The position numbers and the translations under genes are program-made. Shown in pieces: positions 37,237-46,720 of a DNA stretch of 55,575 bases (position 1 is its first letter; every line of letters starts with the position of its first letter). The notes under the pieces are model-generated. The model ran no database searches, was not told the origin of the DNA, and was given only the letters and a program-made list of their open reading frames with translations. Origin of the DNA: Pseudomonadota bacterium (GTDB lineage: Bacteria; Pseudomonadota; Gammaproteobacteria; Steroidobacterales; Steroidobacteraceae); assembly GCA_023423935.1 (NCBI GenBank), contig JAFAEQ010000028.1, forward strand, positions 1-55,575, written 5' to 3'.

Positions 37237-37752
37237 ATGCTGTATCGCCGACTCTCTCCTGCCGATGCCCAGGCGTTTCAGGCTCTCCGGATCGCCGGCC
37301 TTATCGATGCGCCCACGGCGTTCATTTCCACTCCCGAGGAGGACGCGGCGTTACCGATGTCGCTCGTCGAGGAGCGCCTGCGTCATGAGCCCGATTACGC
37401 CGTGTTCGGTGCGTGGGATTCGAATGACCTGTGCGGCATCGCAGGCATTCGACGTGAATCGAAGGCGCGACTGCGACATAAAGCATGGTTGTGGGGCGTG
37501 TATGTGGCGCCTTCCGCGCGCGGTCGCGGAGTTGCGGGCGAGCTGATCGAACGGTGTCTCATGTTTGCGCGCGAGATGGGGGTGCGACAGGTCAACCTCG
37601 GCGTAAATGCCAAGAACGCGCCGGCGCGACGGCTTTACGAAAATTTCGGCTTTCGCAGTTTCGGTGTCGAGCACAACTTCATGTGCGTCGACGGAGAGTG
37701 GCAGGACGAGGTGCACATGGTGGCGGCGGTGGAAGAATTGCGGAAGCGATGA
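37237..37752 (+). CDS. GNAT family N-acetyltransferase
   Basis: 172 residues with the acetyl-CoA binding motif WGVYVAPSARGRGVAGELIERC and the following NLGVNAKNAPARRLYENFGF (motifs A and B). The substrate is unknown; it resembles RimI/small-molecule acetyltransferases. The ATG at 37237 follows cggggc; the open frame begins at 37183. Confidence 0.88.
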   Translation: MLYRRLSPADAQAFQALRIAGLIDAPTAFISTPEEDAALPMSLVEERLRHEPDYAVFGAWDSNDLCGIAGIRRESKARLRHKAWLWGVYVAPSARGRGVAGELIERCLMFAREMGVRQVNLGVNAKNAPARRLYENFGFRSFGVEHNFMCVDGEWQDEVHMVAAVEELRKR

Positions 37753-38558
37753 CGGTGAGCACCCATCAGGACCTGGAGTTTGGAATGAGACTGGAGCGCC
37801 GTCAGGCGTGCATCACCGATATCACCTCATCACTGTCATCACTAGTGACCTGTAACAGCCGGATCGGTAGTGATCACTCCGGCGAAGGTCTGTTGGGGGT
37901 CATCCCAGCGAAGGCCTGTTGGGGGGTCGCCCGGCGAAGGCCTGTTTGGGGGTCACCCCGGCGAAGGCCTGTTGGGGGGCACCCCGGCGAAGGCTTGTTG
38001 GGGGTCACCCCGGCGAAGGCCTGTTGGGGGGGCACCCGGCGAAGGCCTGTTTGGGGGTCACCCCGGCGAAGGCCGGGGCCAGGCACCGTGACCAACGAGA
38101 GTGCCGCGAGAGATCCCGGCCTTCGCCAGGCCTTCGCCGGGATGACGACCAGAAGAAGCACTCTCAGTCGTTACAGCCCACTCGTCGTCATCACTGCGAT
38201 CACGATCCAGGCAAGATCCGTCGCCCCTGCTGCGGCAGGGGCCCATCCGAACTCCTCCTGCGATTGAACTCCGGATGGATTCCTGCCTCGAGCAGGAATG
38301 ACGGGATGCGTCCGTGCCTGGCCTGCGAACCATCGGCCAGCGACATAGACGTCGTGTCTCGTCGCCGGCTTCGCACTTCCGTCATGCTCTCGAAAGGCTC
38401 GCCCGGCGAGCCTCGAGTAGGGTCGAGCACTTCCTTGTGCTCTGTTAGGTAACCTCTGATCAATTCGCCGCTCGCAACCCTAGTTGCTTCGCCCACCGAA
38501 GCATTTCAACCAGTTGCAGACTTGCGAAGGTCAGGGAAGTCGATAAATCAGAGCTTCC
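37753..38558. other. Noncoding region with REP-type array
   Basis: About 800 bases between the GNAT gene and the convergent unknown exported protein gene. 37852-38174 is a composite repeat element (separate entry). 38275-38306 contains a palindrome gattcctgcctcgagcaggaatga. The rest shows no supported gene. Confidence 0.6.
37852..38174. mobile_element. REP-type composite with inverted borders and an expanded 27-bp tandem array
   Basis: Left border gtaacagccggatcggtagtg (37852-37872) and right border cactctcagtcgttac (38159-38174) are imperfect inverted repeats. Between them lie eight ggcgaagg units; seven consecutive repeats of about 26-27 bp (ggcgaaggcctgttggggg-tcacccc) run from 37881 to 38075, then a complete REP-like palindrome closes the element (atcccggccttcgcc...ggcc...cgccgggatgac). 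Confidence 0.75.
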
Positions 38559-39491
38559 CTAGTTCCGCCAGCCCCCTTCACGCCAGAATGTCAGCACAGT
38601 GGCGTTGAGCTTTGGATCGCGCTCGACCTGTACGCTGATCTTGGCGCGCTTGGTTGCCTTGTCCTCGGCCAGGATGATGGTTTTCGAAGGTCTCGTCGGA
38701 TCTGCGCCGATCCGGCCTGTGTTCATTTTCTGACTCACGGCTTCGAACTTCTTCATGGCAGCGTTCAGGCGATCCATATCGTTTGCCTCGCCGGCAGCTT
38801 CCATTTCCTTCTGAGCCGCATCCATCTCGGGCTGCAGAGCGTCCAACTGCGCTGTCATAGCTTCGAGGCTGGACAGCACGCGACGATTAGCGCCGAAGCG
38901 CTTCACGATCGAATCGGCAGATTCGTCCGTCGTGAACATTGCGACATTCTGATCGCTCCCGTAATAGTGAAACGTCAACCCGTTCCACGAATTCATGCCG
39001 AAGTACGAAGGGTCAGGTTGTGTATCGGGGATCAACGACTCGTCGGGGCCGCGCGCGCTCGACGCCAGCGTCCAGCCCGTCCAGTACGGCTGCATGGCGA
39101 GCCATTGCGGATTCTTTGCGAAGCCGAGATTGCGCGCGGCGATGTAGCGCACCGCCAGGACCGGATGATCTACCGCATAAAGCAAAGCGTCGGCATCCTC
39201 CTGGGATTTCGGTTCGCCCAGCATGCTCACGCCGAGCTTCGCGAGTGCCGGCATATTGGATTCCGAGGCAGCGCGCAGCACTTCACGATCGATGGGCAGA
39301 CGATTCAGATTGAGCTTGCGAAGCAGCTCATACAGCCCGGCTTCGATGTTGGCAGCGAGCCCTGCACATTCAGGTGTCAGCTCTTCCGTCTGGCACTCGG
39401 TGTTCCAGCGTGCGACGAGTTGATCGAGCGGCTCTTCCGGAACCTCTGCGCCAAGGATGAGAGTGGCTGCGATGAGTGATGTGATGCTCAT
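38559..39491 (-). CDS. Exported protein of unknown function
   Basis: 310 residues. N-terminus MSITSLIAATLILGAEVP looks like a short signal peptide. The middle has a HEAT-like stretch (DADALLYAVDHPVLAVRYIAARNLG), and the C-terminal half a charged helical segment (DALQPEMDAAQKEMEAAG). Not recognised as a named family. Third gene of an operon: its start codon lies 2 bases after the stop of the HExxH protein gene, implying translational coupling. Confidence 0.75.
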   Translation of the reverse strand: MSITSLIAATLILGAEVPEEPLDQLVARWNTECQTEELTPECAGLAANIEAGLYELLRKLNLNRLPIDREVLRAASESNMPALAKLGVSMLGEPKSQEDADALLYAVDHPVLAVRYIAARNLGFAKNPQWLAMQPYWTGWTLASSARGPDESLIPDTQPDPSYFGMNSWNGLTFHYYGSDQNVAMFTTDESADSIVKRFGANRRVLSSLEAMTAQLDALQPEMDAAQKEMEAAGEANDMDRLNAAMKKFEAVSQKMNTGRIGADPTRPSKTIILAEDKATKRAKISVQVERDPKLNATVLTFWREGGWRN

Positions 39492-39493
39492 GA

Positions 39494-40222
39494 TTATTTC
39501 CTCCGACGCTTCTTGGGCCGAGCCTTGGCAGCCGCCTTGGCGAGTTCCTGCGCCTCCTGCACGTTCGGCAGGCGATTCTTGGTGGAGTTGTCCCAGCCAC
39601 ACTTCTGTGCGAGCGGCTTGATCTCTTCGCGCAACACATCGGCGCCTGCCTTGTAGGCGGCGGCATCGTCGCGAGCGAAGAAGTCCAGGCGCCTCCACTG
39701 ATCGTTCTTGCCGCTGCTGGCCAGCTTCTGACAGGAAGCGACGTGAGCGCGCTCATGCGCGAAGTCGGCGCGTGTGCGGCCACTGCACTGGCGCGGGTTG
39801 TAGGTCTTCTCGTCCGCGATCTTCGTCTTCTGATTGCCGTCCTTGTCCATGATCGGCCGCCCCTTCTTGTCGTAGAGGTATTCGACGATCGGGCAGCTCG
39901 TGTCATGGACATCCGTGCCGAGTGCTGCGTGCGCGCCGCTCGACGTGCCCGTGGACGTATTGTTGCCGTAGAACGCGGTGTTCATGTCGGTCTGCGCTGC
40001 CTGCTGCATATCGCTCACCGTTCGAAATCTGGCCGGCACGTAGTCAGCGTAGCTCTGGAATTTCTTCTGCAGGAATTCGTACTGCGCGAGCTCGTTGATC
40101 ATTCCAGGAAGATCGCTGCATCCGCAGTCGCGTGCCTGAACCATTGGTGCACTGATGCACGCAGCGATCCCCAGGCCCCAAAGGCTGGCGCGTCGCGCGA
40201 GTTTCTTGCTCAGAGGTTTCAT
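39494..40222 (-). CDS. Exported protein with HExxH motif
   Basis: 242 residues with a signal peptide (LARRASLWGLGIAACISAPMVQA). After the mature N-terminus RDCGCSDLPGMINELAQYEF, the motif DFAHERAHVASC contains HERAH, a zincin-type HExxH, near residue 163. A very basic tail (AKARPKKRRRK) ends it. Possibly a secreted metalloprotease-like protein; catalysis is not proven and the third ligand is not obvious. It overlaps the upstream membrane protein by 4 bases (start codon in stop region) and precedes the unknown exported protein by 2 bases. Confidence 0.75.
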   Translation of the reverse strand: MKPLSKKLARRASLWGLGIAACISAPMVQARDCGCSDLPGMINELAQYEFLQKKFQSYADYVPARFRTVSDMQQAAQTDMNTAFYGNNTSTGTSSGAHAALGTDVHDTSCPIVEYLYDKKGRPIMDKDGNQKTKIADEKTYNPRQCSGRTRADFAHERAHVASCQKLASSGKNDQWRRLDFFARDDAAAYKAGADVLREEIKPLAQKCGWDNSTKNRLPNVQEAQELAKAAAKARPKKRRRK

Positions 40223-41616
40223 GTTGTTTTCTTGACTCCCTGGTGAATTGCCGCGATCAGCTCGAGGTTGAGTAGCGCGCGGGCATCGGTTGGATTGAGT
40301 TCGAGAGACTTGCGAAGACTGTGGCGTGCGGCTTCGTAATCGCCGTCGTTGAGTTGCGCCATCCCAAGATTCGTCCATGCGCGCGCGGAGGCCGGGCTGT
40401 TGAGCGTTGCCTCGTGCCATAGCTCGGTGGGGTTGCTCCATACCGAGGTCCGCCACGCGCAAAGCACGACCGCGACGCCGGCGACAGCCAGCAACGTCGG
40501 CGTTGCTACGGCGGACGCGCGCCGTATCCAGCGCTCCGCATAAATGCCGCATGCCATGCACGGTCCGAGACAGGCGAGATAGAGCGGGCCTTCGGTGATC
40601 GAGTCCAGCTTCGCGATGAGTGAATGCGTCGGCAGCAGGGCAATGAGCGGCCAGAGGAGCGCAAGCGCAATCCACGGCTGTGAACGGCGAGCGCGCATCG
40701 CCAGTGCGATCATCAGAAGCACGCAGGCCGCGCCGAGCGCGATGTCGAAAATTCCGATCGCGACGACATGCTCGACGGTCAGGCTCCAGGGACGGACCAG
40801 CAAGCTCAGCGTCGCGGGCAAGGCGAAGAGATTGTGCAGCACCGAATCAGCCGGAGACCGATAGCCGAGCGAGAACAGCAGCAGATCCTCGTAGCGCGAG
40901 ATCAAGGTGAGTGCGATCGTGCCCATGAATGCGGCGCCGATCAGATACGGACGTGCCTGTCTGAAACACTCCTTCCAGGTCGGTATCGGTTCGCGCGTGC
41001 GTTCCCACGCAAGTATCAGCAGCGGGAAGATCAGTGCCGTCTCGCGAGTCGCGCACGCGACGAAGAAGCATGTGCCTGCGAGCGCGCGAAACACGCCCCG
41101 TCGCTCGGTGTTGCGAGCGGCATGTTCGTGAGCGAGCAGGGCAGCAAGTAGCCATGCGGTCGAAAGCTCGATCGAGCGGCCGCTGACATAGGTGACGACC
41201 GCGCCGTGCGATGGCAGCAACGCGAAGCAAGTGGCGGCGATGAATGCTGCACGTCGATTGTTGGTGCGCAGCTCGAGCACTCTCAGCAGCAGCAGTGTCG
41301 CGGCCACATGAACGCACCACTGCACGATCAACCAACCGCCGGCCCATTCACCGAACAGTGCCGCGCTGACCGCATAGCTCAGCCGGGTCAGCGGCCGTAT
41401 GCCGCCGAACAGTCGATCCAGGAGCGCCTCGAGATCCGTGGTTGCAGGATCGTTCAGCACATTGGCGAAGTCGTCGTACTGAAAGCTGCCGAACGCGACA
41501 CCGCCCCAGGCAATCGCCAGTGCACCGACCAGCCACCACATGGGTTGTGGCAGGAGCGTGCGCTGCTCAGCGATTGGGTGGAATGAAGTCAGGTGCACGC
41601 GTTGCAGTCTGGTCAT
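40219..41616 (-). CDS. TMTC-like multispanning membrane protein with C-terminal TPR
   Basis: 465 residues with about ten to twelve hydrophobic segments and a C-terminal TPR (ARAWTNLGMAQLNDGDYEAA, RHSLRKSLELNPTDARALL). The N-terminal FGSFQYDDFANVLNDPAT and SFGLTHALGLN-like loops recall the GT-C glycosyltransferase/TMTC O-mannosyltransferase layout, where an acidic pair near the first loop binds lipid-linked sugar. A role in glycosylating an exported protein is inferred from this resemblance; the downstream genes encode exported proteins and would be candidate substrates. First gene of a three-gene minus-strand operon with 4-base and near-zero junctions. Confidence 0.7.
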   Translation of the reverse strand: MTRLQRVHLTSFHPIAEQRTLLPQPMWWLVGALAIAWGGVAFGSFQYDDFANVLNDPATTDLEALLDRLFGGIRPLTRLSYAVSAALFGEWAGGWLIVQWCVHVAATLLLLRVLELRTNNRRAAFIAATCFALLPSHGAVVTYVSGRSIELSTAWLLAALLAHEHAARNTERRGVFRALAGTCFFVACATRETALIFPLLILAWERTREPIPTWKECFRQARPYLIGAAFMGTIALTLISRYEDLLLFSLGYRSPADSVLHNLFALPATLSLLVRPWSLTVEHVVAIGIFDIALGAACVLLMIALAMRARRSQPWIALALLWPLIALLPTHSLIAKLDSITEGPLYLACLGPCMACGIYAERWIRRASAVATPTLLAVAGVAVVLCAWRTSVWSNPTELWHEATLNSPASARAWTNLGMAQLNDGDYEAARHSLRKSLELNPTDARALLNLELIAAIHQGVKKTT

Positions 41617-41950
41617 CGGGGAGCGGCAGTCTGCTCAGCGCGGCACGGCAGGTCGATGAGCCAGAGGAGCCATTGGGGCGGCGAAGCGACGCCTGCGTGC
41701 GATGAAGCGAGCCGTGACGATGCTTGACTCATCACCAGAGCATTTCGAATTGAAGTCGAATGCCCTGCTGCTCGACAGAAGCCGGGCCATATTTGTCCAC
41801 GGACCGCGCGGGCGCTTGCCGCGGCGGGAGATGCAGGCACCAGCCGATCGGATACGATTCTTCTGAGCCGTCGATTCCGACCGCGTGTTCACTTGCCAGT
41901 GTGCGCCGATCCGCAGTAGAACGAGCGCCTTCGTCTCATCGGAGCCTGCA
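41617..41950. other. Divergent promoter region
   Basis: 334 bases between the TMTC-like operon (minus) and the M49-like lipoprotein gene (plus). Open frames here show no family features. It must contain both promoters; no specific operator was recognised. Confidence 0.5.
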
Positions 41951-43972
41951 ATGACTGCTCGACTCATCGATCTCTCGCGTTTTTTTGTATACGCCGTTGT
42001 CTGCACCGTGCCGCTCGCCGCATGCAGTCGGCATGATTCTCAGACGGCTGGTACACAAGGGAATGTCACCCAGTACAACGCGATCGAGCGCATCGCCTTC
42101 AATCGACGCGCGGCGGAGCTCTTCTTGCCGCTGTTCTGGCGCGAGGATGTGAATGGCAATGGAACGCTGGAGCCGGACGAGCTGGCGGTGCTCACCGGAT
42201 ATCCGCAAAGCGATCGGGCGCAGTGGATCGATGAGCAAGGCCAGTTCACACCAGCATTCAAGACGGCGTACGAACGGATGCGGGCGTCGGATGCGCTTCC
42301 GTCCGATGCGGCTGACCAGGCTCGCATCAAGGCGGTCAAGCAAGAGTTGGCGCAAGGTCAGCCGACGCTCGTGCTCAATGATTTCTCCAACCTCTCGGAC
42401 GCCGACAAGAATTTCGTTCAGCACATGATGAACGTGGGCGAGCTGATCGAGCGCATCTATGCCCGGCAGAAGGGTGTGTTCGGAATGCAGGACAAGATTC
42501 CCGCGGCGGACGATGCCAGTCGCGCGATGTTCCATCGCAATCAATCACCCTTCTGCGAAGCGCCGAAGACCGAGAACGATCCGGCGTGCGTGGCCTTCCT
42601 GCCCCGTCCTTCGCGCGCGGTCGGCTTGTATCCGGCGGAGATCCAGAGCGACCCCAACTTCTGTGCGGTCCTGGAAAAGCAGCCCAACGCGAAGGAGCTG
42701 ATGGATCACTTCAGCGTGGTAGTGGCCGGCAACAAGCCGGGTACGTTCCGCGCCGTGCCGTACAACGAGGCTTATCGCGAGGATATGGAAGCGACGGCGC
42801 GCGAGCTCGAGGCGGCGGCGAGCGGATTGGGCGAGGATGAGGCCGCGCTCAAGAACTATCTCACGGCGGCCGCCGCGGCGTTTCGCACCAACGACTGGGA
42901 GCCTGCGAACGCCGCGTGGGTGGCGATGAATGCACAGAACAGCAAATGGTTCGTACGCGTCGCGCCGGACGAGGTCTACTACGAACCGTGCGCCTGGAAG
43001 GCGGGCTTCGCACTGCAGCTCGCGCGCATCAATCCGGAATCGATTGAGTGGCAACGCAAACTCGATCCCATCAAGAACGAGATGGAGGGCGCGATGGCGG
43101 CTCTGGCCGGCAAGCCCTACAAGGCACGCGACGTGCGCTTCAAGATTCCCGATTTCATCGATGTGGTCCTGAATGCGGGCGATCAACGCGCGCCGGTGGG
43201 CGCAACGATCGGTCAGTCGCTCCCCAACTGGGGACCGACGGCAGAGAAGGGCGGTCGCACCGTCGCGATGACGAATCTCTACACCGATGCCGACAGTCAG
43301 GCGACACAAAAGCAATTGGCCGCGTCGATGTTCTGCAAAGCGACGAACGATGTCGCAACGACCACGGCGCGTGAAACGCTGATCGGCTCGCTCCTGCACG
43401 AGGCCGCGCACAATCTCGGTCCTTCGCACGAGTACAAAGTGAACGGGAAGGTCGACGACGAGATCTTCGGCGGTACCCTGGCCTCGACGCTCGAAGAGCT
43501 CAAGGCGCAGACCTCATCGCTCTATCTGACGGTGTGGCTTGCGAACAAGGGATTCTTCACGGACCAGGAAGTGCGCCAGATTCTCACGCGAGACGTGGCG
43601 TGGGCCTTCGGTCACATTTCGCGCGGCATGTACACGGCGGATGGCACGCCGCGTAACTACAGTCAGCTCGCAGCGATGCAAGTGGGTTCTTTCCTGAAGG
43701 CAGGTGCGCTTACCTGGAAGCCTGATGAGCTCGCTGCGAACGGCACCGACAAGGGCTGTATCGAGATCAACTTCGAGCAATTCCCTAAAGCGATCGAAGC
43801 ATTCGAATCGCGAGTGCTGAAGATCAAGGGCGCTGGCGACAAGAAAGACGCGGAAGCACTGAAGGCCGAGTTCGTCGATGAAAAGGATGATTTCGCATCT
43901 CTGAAGGACGTGATCCAGGAGCGCTGGCTGAGAACGCCCAAGGCGAGCTTCGTCTACAGCGTACAGATGTAA
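41951..43972 (+). CDS. M49-like (DPP III-related) zinc metallopeptidase lipoprotein with EF-hand
   Basis: 673 residues. Lipoprotein signal FVYAVVCTVPLAACSR (Cys about residue 22), an EF-hand calcium loop DVNGNGTLEPDE at residues 66-77, a long helical region, and a zinc site: LLHEAAHNLGPSHEY (HExxH at 483-487) followed by LEELKAQTSSLYL (Glu-Glu at 515-516). The second motif matches the EECRAE-type third-ligand motif of dipeptidyl peptidase III relatives. HEAAH has the two-residue spacing rather than the HExxxH of true DPP III, so it is placed as M49-like. Peptide hydrolysis in the periplasm is expected. A GGAG ribosome-binding site precedes the ATG at 41951. Confidence 0.8.
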   Translation: MTARLIDLSRFFVYAVVCTVPLAACSRHDSQTAGTQGNVTQYNAIERIAFNRRAAELFLPLFWREDVNGNGTLEPDELAVLTGYPQSDRAQWIDEQGQFTPAFKTAYERMRASDALPSDAADQARIKAVKQELAQGQPTLVLNDFSNLSDADKNFVQHMMNVGELIERIYARQKGVFGMQDKIPAADDASRAMFHRNQSPFCEAPKTENDPACVAFLPRPSRAVGLYPAEIQSDPNFCAVLEKQPNAKELMDHFSVVVAGNKPGTFRAVPYNEAYREDMEATARELEAAASGLGEDEAALKNYLTAAAAAFRTNDWEPANAAWVAMNAQNSKWFVRVAPDEVYYEPCAWKAGFALQLARINPESIEWQRKLDPIKNEMEGAMAALAGKPYKARDVRFKIPDFIDVVLNAGDQRAPVGATIGQSLPNWGPTAEKGGRTVAMTNLYTDADSQATQKQLAASMFCKATNDVATTTARETLIGSLLHEAAHNLGPSHEYKVNGKVDDEIFGGTLASTLEELKAQTSSLYLTVWLANKGFFTDQEVRQILTRDVAWAFGHISRGMYTADGTPRNYSQLAAMQVGSFLKAGALTWKPDELAANGTDKGCIEINFEQFPKAIEAFESRVLKIKGAGDKKDAEALKAEFVDEKDDFASLKDVIQERWLRTPKASFVYSVQM

Positions 43973-43986
43973 TCGCCTTGCCGATT

Positions 43987-44014
43987 CTCGAGACTGGCTG
44001 CGGCCAGTCTCGAG
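43987..44014. terminator. Hairpin after the M49-like gene
   Basis: Perfect 12-bp stem ctcgagactggc / gccagtctcgag with a tgcg loop, 14 bases after the stop. No T-tract follows, so it may be an mRNA 3' stabiliser rather than a classic terminator. Confidence 0.6.
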
Positions 44015-44229
44015 TCTGTCGAGGGATCTCGCGATCAGATGATGTATCCGCCGCGATCCCGAACCATCGGAGTTGGGGTGGACGCTTATGACAGAGGGTG
44101 CTTTCCTGCGGATACACGACCATTTACGCTGGAGAGAAACGACGGACTCTGGCTCCATTTTTGCCAACTCTTTCACCGCTTTTGTCTGATGTCCGTGTCA
44201 TGCTTCGTCTCACGCTCAGGGAGGAACAG

Positions 44230-44604
44230 ATGCTCAGGGAAGAACAGAGAAGTCGGCGTATTCGCGCCGCAGGTGTTGTTCTCGTGACGGGTGTGCTCGC
44301 TTCGCTGCTGATCGGTTCACGATTTATGGAGCGATCAGGGGCGCATCAGAACGCGTCAGCGCGCCAGGACGTGTCGAGTCCTTCTTATGTGATGTCGGAT
44401 CGATCGCCGACTCCCTTCGACCCATCCCTAGGTTCGGTGCCTGCGCAGCAGCCGGAGGCCCGGTACGAATGCACCGATGGCGGCGAACGTCTCCTGAAAG
44501 AGCGCTCATGTGCCATCCGAGAGGGAGCCGGTGCTTCGGGCCGGCGCTCCGGGTGGGCGGGCACGGAAGATGCGCTCCGCTGGAATTTTCGCAGGCCGCA
44601 GTAG
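44230..44604 (+). CDS. Small single-pass membrane protein
   Basis: 124 residues from the ATG at 44230, which has an AGGGAGGAAC ribosome-binding site; the frame is open to 44098. N-terminal transmembrane segment AAGVVLVTGVLASLLIGS, then a polar periplasmic part with two cysteines (YECTDGGERLLKERSC) that could form a disulfide. No named family recognised. Confidence 0.6.
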   Translation: MLREEQRSRRIRAAGVVLVTGVLASLLIGSRFMERSGAHQNASARQDVSSPSYVMSDRSPTPFDPSLGSVPAQQPEARYECTDGGERLLKERSCAIREGAGASGRRSGWAGTEDALRWNFRRPQ

Positions 44605-44658
44605 ACGCTGTGTCGCATTGGCGAGCGCACGCTCGTGCAGTGCGCAGTCGCCAGAAGC

Positions 44659-45669
44659 TCAGAACCCCGCCAGCACCACCTTTCCCTTGGCTGTGCCGCT
44701 TTCAATGAGCGCGTGAGCTTTGCGTAGGTTCGCCGCGTTGATACTGCCCAGCGAGTGGTTCGCGGTGCTGCGAATGCGGCCGGCATCGATCAGTTCAGCT
44801 ACGTCGCGGAGCAGACGCCCTTGCTCGGCCATGTCGGGTGTTTCGAAGAGCGATCGCGTGAACATGAGCTCCCAATGCAATGCAAGGCATTTGCTCTTGA
44901 GCTTCATGGCGTCGAGGCTGTTCATGTCATCGATCACCGCGATTGCACCTTGCGGCTTGAGACTCTCGATGATCTGCGCATAGTGCTCTTCGGTATGTGT
45001 GAGCGCCGCGACGTAATCGACCTGGCCGATCGCCGCAGCCTGCAAGCCGGAGGACAGCGGTTGTCGATGATCGATCACGGCATGTGCGCCGAGATCGAGA
45101 CACCACTGACGAGTCTCGGGACGGGATGCGGTCGCGATGACTTTCAGCTCCGTGAGCTGGCGTGCGAGTTGGATCAGGATGGAACCCACGCCGCCCGCAC
45201 CGCCGACGATCAGCAACATTTGGTCGGCACCGCCGCCCTTGGCAATCCGCAAGCGGTCGAACAAGAGCTCGTATGCGGTGATCGTCGTCAAAGGCATCGC
45301 GGCGGCCGCAAGATCGTCCAGTGATTGCGGTGCGAGAGCGACAATGCGCTCATCTACGAGATGCAGCTCGCTGTTGCAGCCTGGGCGATTGATCGCGCCG
45401 GCGTAATACACGCGGTCGCCCACGTCGAACTGCGAGACCTCATCGCCGAGTGCGTCGACGATGCCCACGGCGTCCCATCCCAGCACTTCGACTTCGCCGT
45501 CGGCAGGCTTGCGGGATCGCCGCACTTTCGTATCGACGGGATTCACGGAGATCGCGAGTACACGAACTCGAAGGTCGCGGGGCCTCGGCTCCGGCACAGG
45601 CAGTTCGATGTCCTCGAGCGCATCGGCCTCTGTGATCGGCAGGTTGCGGCGATATCCGATGGCTTTCAT
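44659..45669 (-). CDS. MDR-family quinone/alcohol oxidoreductase (zinc-binding dehydrogenase family)
   Basis: 336 residues of the medium-chain dehydrogenase/reductase superfamily, COG0604 type. N-terminal GroES-like fold (RVRVLAISVNPVDTKVRR, LGWDAVGIVDALGDEV, VGDRVYYAG) and a Rossmann domain with LLIVGGAGGVGSILIQLARQ for NADPH. The catalytic-zinc His/Cys ligands of alcohol dehydrogenases are not evident, which suits a quinone or enone reductase. The physiological substrate is unknown. It is convergent with the small membrane protein gene. Confidence 0.9.
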   Translation of the reverse strand: MKAIGYRRNLPITEADALEDIELPVPEPRPRDLRVRVLAISVNPVDTKVRRSRKPADGEVEVLGWDAVGIVDALGDEVSQFDVGDRVYYAGAINRPGCNSELHLVDERIVALAPQSLDDLAAAAMPLTTITAYELLFDRLRIAKGGGADQMLLIVGGAGGVGSILIQLARQLTELKVIATASRPETRQWCLDLGAHAVIDHRQPLSSGLQAAAIGQVDYVAALTHTEEHYAQIIESLKPQGAIAVIDDMNSLDAMKLKSKCLALHWELMFTRSLFETPDMAEQGRLLRDVAELIDAGRIRSTANHSLGSINAANLRKAHALIESGTAKGKVVLAGF

Positions 45670-46094
45670 GTGACGTTCCTGTGGTGACGCTCAGGGATTC
45701 AACCGCGCATCGATCAGCTCGATCAAATTAAGTCATCTTCAAGTCAGGATCTAAATCGCCGACGAATGGGAAGCTGCTCACGCGTCGTCCAAATGGTGGC
45801 TTGCCGGAGCGATGGGAACGTCATGCGTGCGAAGTCGAAAAGGCCACTGAAGTGGCTTGAACATCGCTGGGACACCGTGCTGCGCAGTCGACAGGGACTT
45901 CAGAGGCAGATTCATGTGCGTGCCCGCGCATGAAACATGAAGGGTTACCCCGCTGCGCGTGGAGGCACTCGCGAGATCTCCTTGTCGAAGTCAGGGCGTG
46001 ATGCTCGCTCTGTCATAGCGCGAACGATTACACATATCCGAGCCCTGCATCGACGCCATGCTTCGTCGCCCGCATACGATCACGAATCCCTGGT
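45670..46094. other. Noncoding gap
   Basis: About 425 bases between two minus-strand genes. No supported gene, tRNA or repeat seen. It should contain the promoter of the oxidoreductase gene. Confidence 0.45.
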
Positions 46095-46553
46095 TCAGTT
46101 GCGCGCGCTGACCTTGCCGGTGTCGATCGCCATCTCGTCGGCTTTGAGATAGCCGTCGCCGTTGGTATCGAGCTCGTTGAACAGCGCTTGCGAGCCGTCG
46201 GCGTACTCCTGTGCGCTCAAGGTGCCGTCTCTATTGCGATCGAAAGCTTTGATCTTGCTTTCGGCTGTCAGCGGGTTACGAGCCCATGCGATACGTTCGG
46301 CACCCTGCGTGGCACCGATCTCGGCTGCGGTGAGCTTGCCGTCGTGATTGGCATCCATCGCTTCGAAACGCTTCTGTGCGCCAGCTGCGTGATCGGACGC
46401 GCTGAGTTGGCCGAACGCGCTGCCTTCGACATCGAGATGAGCGGAACTGTTCTTGCAGCCAGGACCATCGCCCGCAAAGGCGAAAGGCGAAAGTGCCAAC
46501 GAAGCAAGCAGACAGAGCGCAGGGGCGTGAGCGCGAGCAGAAGAAACGTTCAT
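46095..46553 (-). CDS. Exported EF-hand protein
   Basis: 152 residues: signal peptide (LCLLASLALSPFAFA), then three canonical EF-hand loops: DANHDGKLTAAE, DRNRDGTLSAQE and DTNGDGYLKADE. All key Asp/Asn/Glu positions are kept, so calcium binding is likely. A periplasmic calcium sensor or buffer; partner unknown. Confidence 0.9.
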   Translation of the reverse strand: MNVSSARAHAPALCLLASLALSPFAFAGDGPGCKNSSAHLDVEGSAFGQLSASDHAAGAQKRFEAMDANHDGKLTAAEIGATQGAERIAWARNPLTAESKIKAFDRNRDGTLSAQEYADGSQALFNELDTNGDGYLKADEMAIDTGKVSARN

Positions 46554-46720
46554 CGCGAATTCCTCCCGGGCAAGCGGATGATCGAGCGCTGCACACTTTC
46601 ACATCTGCCCAGATGGGGATATGCGAAACAACCGAGGGCGAGCCAAAGCGACGCGACAGCGTGTATTGCTCGCTATGACTCGATGCAACAGGGAAGATCG
46701 GCAAGATCGTTCGTGCGGGT

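Noticed and set aside
37881..38080. Possible CRISPR array
   Set aside because: The repeats are contiguous with no unique spacers of constant length, and no cas genes are present; it is a REP-derived tandem array.
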